Source: Chitinophaga filiformis (GTDB lineage Bacteria; Bacteroidota; Bacteroidia; Chitinophagales; Chitinophagaceae). From it: 64,000 nucleotides of DNA. Positions 53,734 to 61,865 of the stretch are shown piece after piece; the first letter of the stretch is position 1, and each line of letters starts with the position of its first letter. The notes under the pieces were generated by a model, which saw nothing but the letters and a program-made list of their open reading frames with translations, was not told the DNA's origin and made no database searches. The stretch lies in NCBI RefSeq assembly GCF_900102545.1, contig NZ_FNBN01000006.1, positions 62,001 through 126,000 on the forward strand. The letters are read 5' to 3'. Both the position numbers and the translations under genes were made by a program.

Positions 53734-54771
53734 TTATTTGGTAATAGTAATCAGGGAACCATCAGACAATCTTTTCTGGCCGCCGGTAACTACGAGCTCT
53801 TTCTCAGAAAGCCCTGATACAATTTCGATCTTGTTGTCTACCATATTGCCCAGGCTTACCCTGCGCCGGAATGCTTTATTCTGTGCTTTGTCTACCACAA
53901 AAACGAAACTCTGATTGGCCTGGTCCTGCTGAATACTTTCGGCGGGCAACAGGATCACCTGTTTATTACTATTGGTAGCGATGCGGGCTTCTGCAATCAT
54001 CCCCGGACGAATGACCAATCCCGGGTTCTCTATCCCGATTTTTATCGTAAAAGCCCTGGAGGTAGCATCAGCAGTAGAACCAACCTCTATCACTTTACCG
54101 GTAAAGGTTCTGCCAAGAGATGAAATACTGATGTTTGCTGTCTGATCTATCCTGATCTCATGCAGCTCTCCTTCCGGAACATAGGCCAGTACTTTTACTT
54201 TACTGATATCAGATACGATGAACAATGGTGAACCCACACTTACGATCTCACCTACTTCTGCCTGCCTTTTCAGCAATACGCCGCTGATAGTGGAATACAA
54301 GCGGGTATCAGACAGGTTTTTCTGCTGTAGTTGTTGCTGCAGCTTTGCCTGTTGCAGGTTGAAACCTATTTTGGAAAAGTCGCTTTCACTGAGGCTTCCC
54401 CGTTCATGCAATATTTTCAGGCGGTCAAATTCATCGCTTGCCGTACTTACCTGGACGTCTGCCTGCCTTTTAGCGATGGAATAATTGGTGGGATCAAGGC
54501 TGGCAATCAATTGCCCTTTGGAGATATTGTCTCCTTCATTGTTGGAGATATAGTTGATCTTACCGCCTACCATAAAGCCTAACTTTACGGTAGTATTGCC
54601 GTCTATATTTCCACTTACTGAAACTTCACCGGAGATGGTGGTGGGGTGAACTTCTTCCGCTTTAACAGCTAAAGGCTGAGAAGCATTTTCGGATGTCTGT
54701 GTTTCTTTATGCCTGCAACTTGAGAAAATCAAGATGGCAATCAGTGTAAAATAAAATAGAGATCGTCTCAT
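53734..54771 (-). CDS. RND periplasmic adaptor lipoprotein (system 1)
   Basis: 345 residues. Lipobox FSSC with Cys19 anchors it to the inner membrane. The membrane-fusion layout follows: a lipoyl/barrel-sandwich half (SVSGNIDGNTTVKLGFMVGGKI, GQLIASLDP), a helical hairpin of modest length (about 95-140), the second lipoyl half (LYSTISGVLLKRQAEVGEIVSVGSPLF), and beta-barrel domains with FTGKVIEVGSTADATSRAFTI and GMIAEARI. It bridges the pump and TolC. Gaps are 13 bp to the upstream reductase-like gene and 9 bp to the pump. Confidence 0.93.
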   Translation of the reverse strand: MRRSLFYFTLIAILIFSSCRHKETQTSENASQPLAVKAEEVHPTTISGEVSVSGNIDGNTTVKLGFMVGGKINYISNNEGDNISKGQLIASLDPTNYSIAKRQADVQVSTASDEFDRLKILHERGSLSESDFSKIGFNLQQAKLQQQLQQKNLSDTRLYSTISGVLLKRQAEVGEIVSVGSPLFIVSDISKVKVLAYVPEGELHEIRIDQTANISISSLGRTFTGKVIEVGSTADATSRAFTIKIGIENPGLVIRPGMIAEARIATNSNKQVILLPAESIQQDQANQSFVFVVDKAQNKAFRRRVSLGNMVDNKIEIVSGLSEKELVVTGGQKRLSDGSLITITK

Positions 54772-54784
54772 CTTTTTATATTTT

Positions 54785-55171
54785 TTATTCTGTGAAATAT
54801 TGTTCCTGTATCGTTACATTTTCTATACCCAGAAAGAGCAGCACGTCTTTGATGCTTTTAGTAAATGACTCATTACCGGATATAGTGAAATTCATCTGCC
54901 GCATTGTATTTGCATTCAATACTGCTTCAATTTCGCTTTGCTGGATGATCCATTGTCCGGTTGACCTTTTTGAATAATAGCATACCAATAATCTGGTGGG
55001 AAAATGCCTTTGCAGTATCTCCAATTCTTTCTGAAACTCATAGGGGCTGTCGGCAGAGCAATAAAGCAGCGACACATGTGTGTGGCCTGATTTGGCGAGC
55101 CTGTCTTTTAATGTGGGATAGATAGAGGCAATGCCCAAATCATCTGCAAAAAATACATAATGAATACCCAT
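54785..55171 (-). CDS. Small protein resembling the NAD(P)-binding half of ferredoxin reductases
   Basis: 128 residues. DDLGIASIYPTLKDRLAKSG aligns in character with the GTGIxP nucleotide loop and first helix of FNR-type reductases, VSLLYCSADSPYEFQKELEIL with the second strand-helix unit, and FTISGNESFTKSIKDVLLFLGIENVTIQEQYF with the C-terminal CGPxxM...LxxxGV...ExF block. The FAD domain is absent, and both glycine motifs are degraded (ADDLGI for GGTGI, SGN for CGP), so normal catalysis looks unlikely. It may be a sensor, scaffold or remnant. It is the first gene of the RND operon, 13 bp before the adaptor, which suggests a function linked to the pump. Confidence 0.7.
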   Translation of the reverse strand: MGIHYVFFADDLGIASIYPTLKDRLAKSGHTHVSLLYCSADSPYEFQKELEILQRHFPTRLLVCYYSKRSTGQWIIQQSEIEAVLNANTMRQMNFTISGNESFTKSIKDVLLFLGIENVTIQEQYFTE

Positions 55172-55236
55172 TCCTCATATAGCTTTTGTATTGATAAAGA
55201 ATTACAATGCAAAGCAATGAAAGAACCGGGGGACGA

Positions 55237-55256
55237 TTTTTAATCTATATTAAAAA
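55237..55256. promoter_or_regulatory. Palindrome TTTTTAAT-n4-ATTAAAAA upstream of RND operon 1
   Basis: A perfect 8-bp inverted repeat (55237-55244 and 55249-55256) around CTAT lies 66-85 bp upstream of the operon's first ATG and 45 bp downstream of the Crp/Fnr-type gene. It contains no G or C in the arms, so it is not a stable RNA hairpin. An operator is more likely. Confidence 0.4.
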
Positions 55257-55300
55257 ATGAACACTCTAAATCGAATTTTGTTTCGTGAGGGGTGGGTAGA

Positions 55301-55861
55301 CTAATATTTAGCTCTTATAACGCTCAGGGTTTGCTGGGTAATGCCCAGGTAAGAGGCGATATGTCCAAGTGGGGCTCTTGACAGTATATTTGAATAATTG
55401 TCCATCATAAACTTATACCGTTGTTCTGCTGTCTGGAACTGCAAGGAATATAATTTGTCGGAGAACAGCTTCAGGTATTCAATGGCTACCGAAATGCCCA
55501 GGCTCTTAAACTCCCCGATCTCATTGAGCAATGCATTGAAATCCCGGAACAGGATAGTCCTTAGTGTTGCATTCTCCAGTACTTCTCTTCCATAAGGGTC
55601 TGGCCGGTTAAAATAGACACTCTCCAAAGACAAGGTAAACCTGTTCTCATCAAAGAAAAAATGCGTAATGTCTTTTCCATCTTTATTATAAAAGGTCCGG
55701 AGCAGGCCTTTTTCTACAAAGAAAACCTTTTGGGAGTTATTGTCCGGCTGCATTAAAATGGTTCCTTTAGGATAGGTTTCTCTTTTAAAGGCGGCATCAA
55801 TTATAGCGCTTTCCTCTTCGCTAAGTTTGACTTTGGTGTTGATGTACCGGAGCAGTTCCAT
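55301..55861 (-). CDS. Crp/Fnr-family transcriptional regulator
   Basis: 186 residues. The N-terminal cyclic-nucleotide-binding-type beta barrel (about 20-110) includes YPKGTILMQPDNNSQKVFFVEKGLLRTFY and DITHFFFDEN. A dimer helix follows at about 125-150, and the C-terminal recognition helix is GHIASYLGITQQTLSVIRAKY. The HTH is short, as in many Bacteroidota members of this family, which end soon after the recognition helix, so I do not regard it as truncated. The ligand is unknown; residues for cAMP binding are not evident. It lies 129 bp upstream of the RND operon on the same strand and is the best candidate for its regulator. Confidence 0.88.
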   Translation of the reverse strand: MELLRYINTKVKLSEEESAIIDAAFKRETYPKGTILMQPDNNSQKVFFVEKGLLRTFYNKDGKDITHFFFDENRFTLSLESVYFNRPDPYGREVLENATLRTILFRDFNALLNEIGEFKSLGISVAIEYLKLFSDKLYSLQFQTAEQRYKFMMDNYSNILSRAPLGHIASYLGITQQTLSVIRAKY

Positions 55862-55905
55862 ACCTTACGCTGTTGCAATAAAGGTAATGGAAAAAAGGGT
55901 TCATC

Positions 55906-56754
55906 TCAATACATCTCACCAATCCGCTTCTTCATCTTGCCAAATCCCCCGCCACCTATTAAACTTAATCTGGTGGACAGGTTAAATCCACTATAAGCAC
56001 TGACACTACCAATAGAAGGCGAATAATTACTTGAAAGCTGGTAAGCAGCTATCAACTCAACACCTACTACTCCTCCAATCCTTTGAAACATCCCGATCCC
56101 TAATTTAGAAGTAAAGGGCACCTGCCTATATTGCGAAGTACGTAGCTCCTGCCGGCCGGCCTGAATCTTTACGAGATTGGTAAAGGTCAGTCCTGCAGCA
56201 GCCACCGCAAAAAAAGAGGGCCGGTTAACCGATCCCCGGTTCTCTGGCTTCATAACCGTTCTGTTCAGTACACCGCCAAAAATGTCCCTCTTCAGATATA
56301 CAAAAACAGGAATATTTATACCTCCACCGCCATCAATATAGGTCCCTCCTGCCCGGGGTTCAATTTTCATAGGAAGCATCTGCCACCCGGCTTCTACACC
56401 AACCCGTGATATATCAGTAAGGTAGTATTCGAATGACAGCATATAAAAAGAATGCTTTTCTCTCATATTCACACGGGTATTATAATCCTTCTCCGTTGAA
56501 GTAGCTCCCGGCATATACAATCCTCCAAATGAAAAACCAACAGACCATCTATGCCTGTAGATTAGCTTTAAAGAGTCCATGCTAAACTTCAACGCCTTTA
56601 CATATCGTTCGTATTTGACGACCTCCCATTCCTTATCGGTATCGTCCCTGTTCTGAGCACATAATCTGACCGTAAACAAAGTTATTATGCAACAAAAAGC
56701 GCCAGTGGCAGGCAGCTTAATTGCAGGAAGGCGATAGGATTTGCCAATCTTCAT
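55906..56754 (-). CDS. Predicted outer-membrane beta-barrel protein
   Basis: 282 residues from the ATG at 56754, which starts a long signal peptide (ending VRLCAQN). The frame extends to 56835, but the extra 27 residues do not look like a signal. After a charged helix (KEWEVVKYERYVKALKFSMDSL) come repeated amphipathic strands with alternating Gly/aromatic residues: WSVGFSFGGLYMPG, FYMLSFEYYLTDISRVGVEAGW, FFAVAAAGLTFTNLVKIQAGRQ, GVVGVELIAAYQLSS, LSTRLSLIGGGGFG. No named family is recognised. It is divergent from the LytS-type kinase, so it may be connected with that system. Confidence 0.7.
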   Translation of the reverse strand: MKIGKSYRLPAIKLPATGAFCCIITLFTVRLCAQNRDDTDKEWEVVKYERYVKALKFSMDSLKLIYRHRWSVGFSFGGLYMPGATSTEKDYNTRVNMREKHSFYMLSFEYYLTDISRVGVEAGWQMLPMKIEPRAGGTYIDGGGGINIPVFVYLKRDIFGGVLNRTVMKPENRGSVNRPSFFAVAAAGLTFTNLVKIQAGRQELRTSQYRQVPFTSKLGIGMFQRIGGVVGVELIAAYQLSSNYSPSIGSVSAYSGFNLSTRLSLIGGGGFGKMKKRIGEMY

Positions 56755-56942
56755 GAGAGAACATTTTCTGCTTGATACGCCAAATGTGCGGTATATGCAG
56801 AAAACAAAATATGTGAGCTTCGTTGAAATGGACAAAATGCGACCTCAAAGGGAAAAAAACGTAAAACACAGGACAAATAACCAGTTAAGCGGAGGCTACT
56901 TCGCTAAATGTTTACTTTATAATAAATTAACTTTACGGTAAG

Positions 56943-57971
56943 ATGGATAAAAATCTATACATAAGGTTCATAAGAACTGCCCTTATTTCGTCGCCAATAA
57001 TTGCCTTATATGGTATAACCCCCTTTTACGTCTTTAATAAAGAGCTGTCCTTATTTATTCTGATAGCCGGCCTCATGATGCTGGCTAACGTACTTATTTT
57101 CTGGGTAACTAATATCCTTATTATCCGATATTTAAAAGCAGAAAAAAAATGGAAGGGGTATTTGCTCAGCTTTGCTTTTGTTATCACATTTCATCTTCTT
57201 CTTATCACCCTCAGGGAAATGACTCCGAAGCCGGCTTTCGTTATTGAAGGCGAATTAACCTTTAGAAGCGATATCTTACTTATATATCCATTTGTGTCAT
57301 TACTTGCTGTTAATACTATCATCTTAATAATATGCAGTTCTATCCTTGCAACTCAAAAAAACAAAACTGCCGAAATTGAAATACAAAAGCTTAAAGTAAG
57401 TAATCTCGAAGCACAGAAGCAGGTATTATTGCAACAGCTGCAACCTCATTTCCTCTTTAATACACTCAGTGTACTAAAGTCGTTGATAAAAGACAATCCC
57501 GACGAAGCTGAAAATTATTCAATCAATCTGTCTGAGTTTCTACGCTACTCCATACAGGTACACAAGAACGACCTGGTATCTGTTGAGGAAGAGTTAAAAT
57601 TCACCAACGACTACATCGATCTGCAAAAGGTACGTTTTGAAGGCTCTGTAATATTCGAAGTAAATATTCCACATGATGTATATAAGATGACGATACCTGC
57701 ATATGCGCTGCAGACGCTTGTGGAGAACGCCATTAAGCATAACTCATTTACAGAAAAAAGACCACTGCACATAAAAATTGATTATACGGGCGACAATGCT
57801 ATTCTGGTAAGTAACAACAAGATGCTTGCAAAGGCAGTAGAAACCACCGGCACAGGTTTAAAAAACCTGAATCAGCGTTATAAAATCATTGCGAACAAGG
57901 AGATAGAAATTACTGACACTGAAGATAAGTTTAGCGCAAAAGTATATCTGCTAAATAGTAGTCAAATATGA
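56943..57971 (+). CDS. LytS-type sensor histidine kinase (His_kinase family)
   Basis: 342 residues. Four membrane helices (about 10-33, 38-62, 72-90, 112-135) form a small sensor. A short coiled coil (140-165) leads to the His_kinase box LLQQLQPHFLFNTLSVLKSL with phospho-accepting His169, then SEFLRYSIQ and SVEEELKFTNDYIDLQKVRF. The ATPase domain has the N box LVENAIKHNS and the G box TGTGLKNLNQRY. Its partner is the LytTR regulator, whose ATG overlaps its stop (ATGA). The signal is unknown. Confidence 0.93.
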   Translation: MDKNLYIRFIRTALISSPIIALYGITPFYVFNKELSLFILIAGLMMLANVLIFWVTNILIIRYLKAEKKWKGYLLSFAFVITFHLLLITLREMTPKPAFVIEGELTFRSDILLIYPFVSLLAVNTIILIICSSILATQKNKTAEIEIQKLKVSNLEAQKQVLLQQLQPHFLFNTLSVLKSLIKDNPDEAENYSINLSEFLRYSIQVHKNDLVSVEEELKFTNDYIDLQKVRFEGSVIFEVNIPHDVYKMTIPAYALQTLVENAIKHNSFTEKRPLHIKIDYTGDNAILVSNNKMLAKAVETTGTGLKNLNQRYKIIANKEIEITDTEDKFSAKVYLLNSSQI

Positions 57972-58729
57972 AAATTGTAATTATCGAAGATGAGAAAGTT
58001 ACTGCAAAAGATCTGAAAAGGACCCTTCTGGCAGTAGAACCTGACGTAGAAATTGCCGCCTTACTACATTCAGTAGAAGAGGCTATTGAATACTTCAAAG
58101 AGCATGAAGATACAGACCTTATTTTCTCGGATATTCAATTGGGCGACGGACTAAGCTTTGAAATATTCAAGAAAATGGAACACCAGGTGCCGATCATCTT
58201 CTGCACGGCGTACAACCATTATTTTTCCGAGGCCTTTGAAGCAACTGGCATTGAATACATACTGAAACCCTTTAACAAAGCAGCGATTGAGAAAGCACTT
58301 GCAAAATATGCTACGCTGGAGAAAAGGTTTACAAGAAATACTGAAACTTTCCAGGAACAGCTAAGTGTCCTGGAAACCAGGATCACACCTAAAAAAAGCG
58401 CTGTTATCATCCGCCAGCGGGACAAGATTATTCCACTGGAATCCGCTGCCATAGCGCTCTTCTTTAGCGAAAACGGGTATACCTATGCTTACACCTTCAG
58501 CCAAGAAAAATTCATTGTAAATGAGAACCTGGAGGTCCTGGAAAATTACTTTACCCCTTCTTTCTTCCGGGCCAACCGGCAATATCTTGTTAACCGGAAA
58601 GCGATAATAGACGCCACTCATTATTTCAATCGCAAAATTATTGTGAACCTGAATGTGCCATACAAAGAACAGATACTGGTAGGAAAACTAAAAAACACCC
58701 AGTTTGTAGAATGGCTTTCGCAGTATTAG
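57968..58729 (+). CDS. LytTR-family response regulator
   Basis: 253 residues. The receiver domain (1-120) has acidic residues Glu7/Asp8, phospho-acceptor Asp55 in LIFSDIQLGDG, Thr in FCTAYN and Lys in YILKPFN. The LytTR DNA-binding domain (about 145-250) shows IIRQRDKIIPLESAAIALFF, FFRANRQYLVNRKAI and QILVGKLKNTQFVEWLSQY. Regulators of this type bind pairs of short imperfect direct repeats. It is translationally coupled to the kinase (4-base overlap). The nearest downstream genes are DUF2147 and the second RND system, the most likely targets. Confidence 0.94.
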   Translation: MKIVIIEDEKVTAKDLKRTLLAVEPDVEIAALLHSVEEAIEYFKEHEDTDLIFSDIQLGDGLSFEIFKKMEHQVPIIFCTAYNHYFSEAFEATGIEYILKPFNKAAIEKALAKYATLEKRFTRNTETFQEQLSVLETRITPKKSAVIIRQRDKIIPLESAAIALFFSENGYTYAYTFSQEKFIVNENLEVLENYFTPSFFRANRQYLVNRKAIIDATHYFNRKIIVNLNVPYKEQILVGKLKNTQFVEWLSQY

Positions 58730-58796
58730 GCCTGTCCGCTTTTCTGCCCTTTATTCCCTTTCAACCCCCATTTTGTCCATCCTGTATTACATTCAA

Positions 58797-58827
58797 TTGC
58801 GGTACACACGAGATATATAAACCTTTG
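58797..58827 (+). promoter_or_regulatory. Promoter of the DUF2147 gene
   Basis: TTG at 58797-58799 is followed after 20 bases by AACCTTTG (58820-58827), close to the -33 TTG / -7 TAnnTTTG pair of Bacteroidota. The start codon lies 18 bases downstream of the box, so the leader is short. Confidence 0.5.
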
Positions 58828-58844
58828 TGTCATAATTAAAGAAT

Positions 58845-59234
58845 ATGGCACAGTCAATAATTCGCACAAGCATTTTTTCTGCCTGCTTTTTTGCTGGTAC
58901 ACCGGCTTTTTGCCAGATAAAAGTAAATATTACAGGCAACTGGAAGATCGAGGCCAAAGACAAACCGGCTGAGATAGAAATATATCCGGCTAAAGACGAT
59001 GCGTACTACGGTAAAATAATAAATGACAACAATGTCCCGTCAAAGAACGGAACAATTGTTTTGAAAGCGCTTAAATACGACAAAGCTGATCAGGCATTTA
59101 AAGGCACCATGCGTCCGCCTGATGCAGACGTTGATCTGAATGTAACTGTCTCTCCCGTAGACAAAGATCGTCTGAAGATGACAGCTAGAAAACTGCTCGT
59201 AAGCAAAACCATCTATCTAACAAGAATAAAATAA
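58845..59234 (+). CDS. Secreted DUF2147 protein
   Basis: 129 residues. A signal peptide (about 1-23, ending AFCQ) is followed by a compact DUF2147 domain: NITGNWKIEAKDKPAEIEIYPAKDDAYYGKIIND, TIVLKALKYDKADQAFKGTMRPPDADVDLNVTVS, and LKMTARKLLVSKTIYLTRIK. The family is a small lipocalin-like beta-barrel of unknown ligand, found in the periplasm or outer membrane. It sits between the LytTR pair and the second efflux operon and has its own promoter. Its usual ~115-residue domain is complete. Confidence 0.85.
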   Translation: MAQSIIRTSIFSACFFAGTPAFCQIKVNITGNWKIEAKDKPAEIEIYPAKDDAYYGKIINDNNVPSKNGTIVLKALKYDKADQAFKGTMRPPDADVDLNVTVSPVDKDRLKMTARKLLVSKTIYLTRIK

Positions 59235-59426
59235 TAAAACGCCAACCCTGAAGACTATTCAAAACACCAATCAGTTTCTTATATCATCATGAGCACAGCC
59301 CCATCAGTAATGCAAATGCTGCCAGGTTCCGCCCTGCTTCCTTAACGCCTGTTGCCATTATGAAAGGTTTCTTTTACCGGCATTTTGAATACTACTTCAA
59401 ATATTCATTCAAATTATCAGGGATTT

Positions 59427-60752
59427 ATGAAACATGTCTTTTATACCGTCATTCTTTTACTAACGGTAAAATCTGTGAATGCACAACGGGAGTATTCCTT
59501 AAAGGAAGCTATTGACACGGCGCTTGCTAACAGCCTTCAGTTAAAAGCCGACAATTACGATCTGGAAAAAACGAAGGCTGCTGTAAAACAGACACGCAGC
59601 AGCCTGTTACCTTCGCTAAGCCTCAGCGGCTCATATCAGTACCAGGCCAATGTACCTGTACAGATGATACCAGCAGATGTTTTCGGCGGCACACCAGGCA
59701 CCTATCAGGCATCAAAATTCAGTGTACCTCAAACCAAGTCTGCTACCTTGCAGATGAACCAGCCACTCTTTAATGCGTCCTTATTGATTGCATTAAAAGC
59801 AGCCAAGGTAGCGGTCAACCTGAACATGCTGCAGATACAAAGCTCAAAAGAAGACCTGGTGTACAATATTTCTGCTACCTATTATAACATACAGACTATT
59901 ATCAGGCAGCAGGAATTACTCAAGGATAACTTCACCAACACATCGTCGTTGCTGGAAGTAACCACAGAGCAACTTAACGCAGGTCTGGCTACACAAACCG
60001 ATGTGGACAGGTTAACTGTTTCCAGAGACAATACAGAAGCCGATCTGCAGAATGCAGTGACCAACCTGGAAAAGCAGTATAACCTCCTGAAGTTACTGAT
60101 GAACGTTCCTTTGGACAGACAACTTAGTGTGGTGAAAGAAGATTATAACCAGGTATTTGTCAGCCTCGATATGCCCGCTTTCGATCCCACCAAAAAAACA
60201 AATTATCTGCAGATCCAGGAAAATAAACGGGTAGCTGATCTGGAACGGCGTAACATCAGAGCCGGCTATCTGCCCACGCTGTCACAAACGATGAGCAATG
60301 GCTATTCCGGGTATTATTCTAACGCCAACCCTTTCAAGAACCTTAACAACAAATGGTATTATTCCTCCTCTATAGGCCTGTCGTTAAGTATCCCCATTTT
60401 CGATGGATTCAGTAAAAAGTATCAGATCAAACAAAAACAAATACAGATCAAAAAATACGATGTGCAGGCGGAGCAAACGCTTCAGCAAAACAACAAAGAT
60501 GCAGCCAATGCTTATGCTGATCTGAAAAGCAATTACATCACATTACAGACGCAGCGACGCAACCTGGTACTGGCACAAAAAGTACTCGATGATGTAAATA
60601 CACAATACAAAAGTGGCATCTCGAAATTGACCGACGCCATCAATTCACAAACAGAACTGCAGTCTGCCCAGAACAATTTCATCAATGCACTGATCAATCT
60701 AAGGAAAGCAGAGCTGGATCTCAAAAAAGCTCAGGGTACCTTATTGCAATAA
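59427..60752 (+). CDS. TolC-family outer-membrane efflux protein (RND system 2)
   Basis: 441 residues from the ATG at 59427, which has CAGGG upstream and opens a signal peptide ending SVNAQ. A frame from 59385 adds 14 unlikely residues. TolC halves are shown by YSLKEAIDTALANSLQLKADNYDLEKTKAAVKQTRSSLLPSLSLSGSY and the repeat of such helices near residue 270 (ENKRVADLERRNIRAGYLPTLS). LSIPIFDGFSKKYQIKQKQIQIKK is the classic family strand-helix. It is the first gene of an operon with the adaptor (32 bp gap) and pump. Its sequence differs from TolC of system 1, and the gene order is reversed. Confidence 0.93.
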   Translation: MKHVFYTVILLLTVKSVNAQREYSLKEAIDTALANSLQLKADNYDLEKTKAAVKQTRSSLLPSLSLSGSYQYQANVPVQMIPADVFGGTPGTYQASKFSVPQTKSATLQMNQPLFNASLLIALKAAKVAVNLNMLQIQSSKEDLVYNISATYYNIQTIIRQQELLKDNFTNTSSLLEVTTEQLNAGLATQTDVDRLTVSRDNTEADLQNAVTNLEKQYNLLKLLMNVPLDRQLSVVKEDYNQVFVSLDMPAFDPTKKTNYLQIQENKRVADLERRNIRAGYLPTLSQTMSNGYSGYYSNANPFKNLNNKWYYSSSIGLSLSIPIFDGFSKKYQIKQKQIQIKKYDVQAEQTLQQNNKDAANAYADLKSNYITLQTQRRNLVLAQKVLDDVNTQYKSGISKLTDAINSQTELQSAQNNFINALINLRKAELDLKKAQGTLLQ

Positions 60753-60784
60753 ACAACCTTATTTAAACTAATTAAAGCAAACAA

Positions 60785-61843
60785 ATGAAAAAGATCATTC
60801 AATATTCGATAACTGCTGCAGTACTATGCTCATTAGTAGGATTTATTGCAGTAAAACTCAACAGCAACAAAAAAGAAGTGGAAGAGAAGGTATATCATAA
60901 AGATCCTAACATCAAAGCAACGGTACAGGCAGATACTATACAGTACACACCGTTTACAGAAACAGCAGCTTTCCTTGGGTCTTTTGCACCAGACCGCGAA
61001 GTAGTGATTGCTTCTGAATCGACCGGAAAAGTGGTCAAAATAAATGTGCGGGAAGGCAGCCAGGTAAGTGCCGGCAGCCTCATTGCACAGCTGGACACCG
61101 ACCTACTGCAGGCACAGTTACAATCTGCCCTTGCAAACTATGACAATGCAGCACTTACACTCAGGCGTTATGAACAGGCCATCAACGGCGTCACAAAATT
61201 GCAGATTGACAATGCCCGCACACAGATGCTGACAGACAAAGCACAGATAGATCAGTTGAGAAAACAGATCAACATGTGCAGTATCAAAGCGCCTTTCAGC
61301 GGCATCATTACCAGTAAGAACTTTGAACTGGGCGCAGTAGTCAGTGCAGGTGCACAAATGGCACAGCTGACGGATATCAGCAGATTAAAACTGGAGATCA
61401 GTGTGCCGGAAAGGAACATCATGCAGTTTAGAAAGGAACAAGCCATAACCGTGCTAACAGATGTATACCCCGATGAAAAGTTTCAGGGACATGTGGACAT
61501 GATAGCAGCGAAAGCCGATGCTTCACATAACTACACCGTGAAAATACTGGTCACCAACAATGCAGCTACCGCCCTGAAAGCAGGCATGTATGGCCGTATT
61601 TCCTTTAATGATGTAAAAACGAAGGAGGCTATCAGCATCCCACGTTCAGCTTTGGTAGGTTCTTCCAGCCGTCCACAGGTGTTTGTGGTTGTAAACGGCA
61701 TTGCAAAGCTCCGCGACATACAAACAGGAGGAAGCAATGAAACCATCATTCAGGTTACAAGCGGACTGCAGCCAGGTGAAATCGTAGCAACCGGCGGATT
61801 GATCAACCTCACTGAAGGCAGCAAGGTAAACATCGCAAAATAA
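60785..61843 (+). CDS. RND periplasmic adaptor (system 2)
   Basis: 352 residues with an N-terminal membrane anchor (residues 5-25) and no lipobox, unlike adaptor 1. The lipoyl halves are VVIASESTGKVVKINVREGSQVSAGSLIAQLDT and CSIKAPFSGIITSKNFELGAVVSAGAQMAQLTD, flanking a hairpin (about 95-160). The beta-barrel contains LKLEISVPERNIMQFRKEQAITV and LKAGMYGRISF. The C-terminal membrane-proximal domain is SIPRSALVGSSSRPQVFVVVNGIAKLRDIQTG. It links the system 2 pump to its TolC. The gap to the pump gene is 22 bp. Confidence 0.93.
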   Translation: MKKIIQYSITAAVLCSLVGFIAVKLNSNKKEVEEKVYHKDPNIKATVQADTIQYTPFTETAAFLGSFAPDREVVIASESTGKVVKINVREGSQVSAGSLIAQLDTDLLQAQLQSALANYDNAALTLRRYEQAINGVTKLQIDNARTQMLTDKAQIDQLRKQINMCSIKAPFSGIITSKNFELGAVVSAGAQMAQLTDISRLKLEISVPERNIMQFRKEQAITVLTDVYPDEKFQGHVDMIAAKADASHNYTVKILVTNNAATALKAGMYGRISFNDVKTKEAISIPRSALVGSSSRPQVFVVVNGIAKLRDIQTGGSNETIIQVTSGLQPGEIVATGGLINLTEGSKVNIAK

Positions 61844-61865
61844 GCACACAATTAAAACACAGGCC

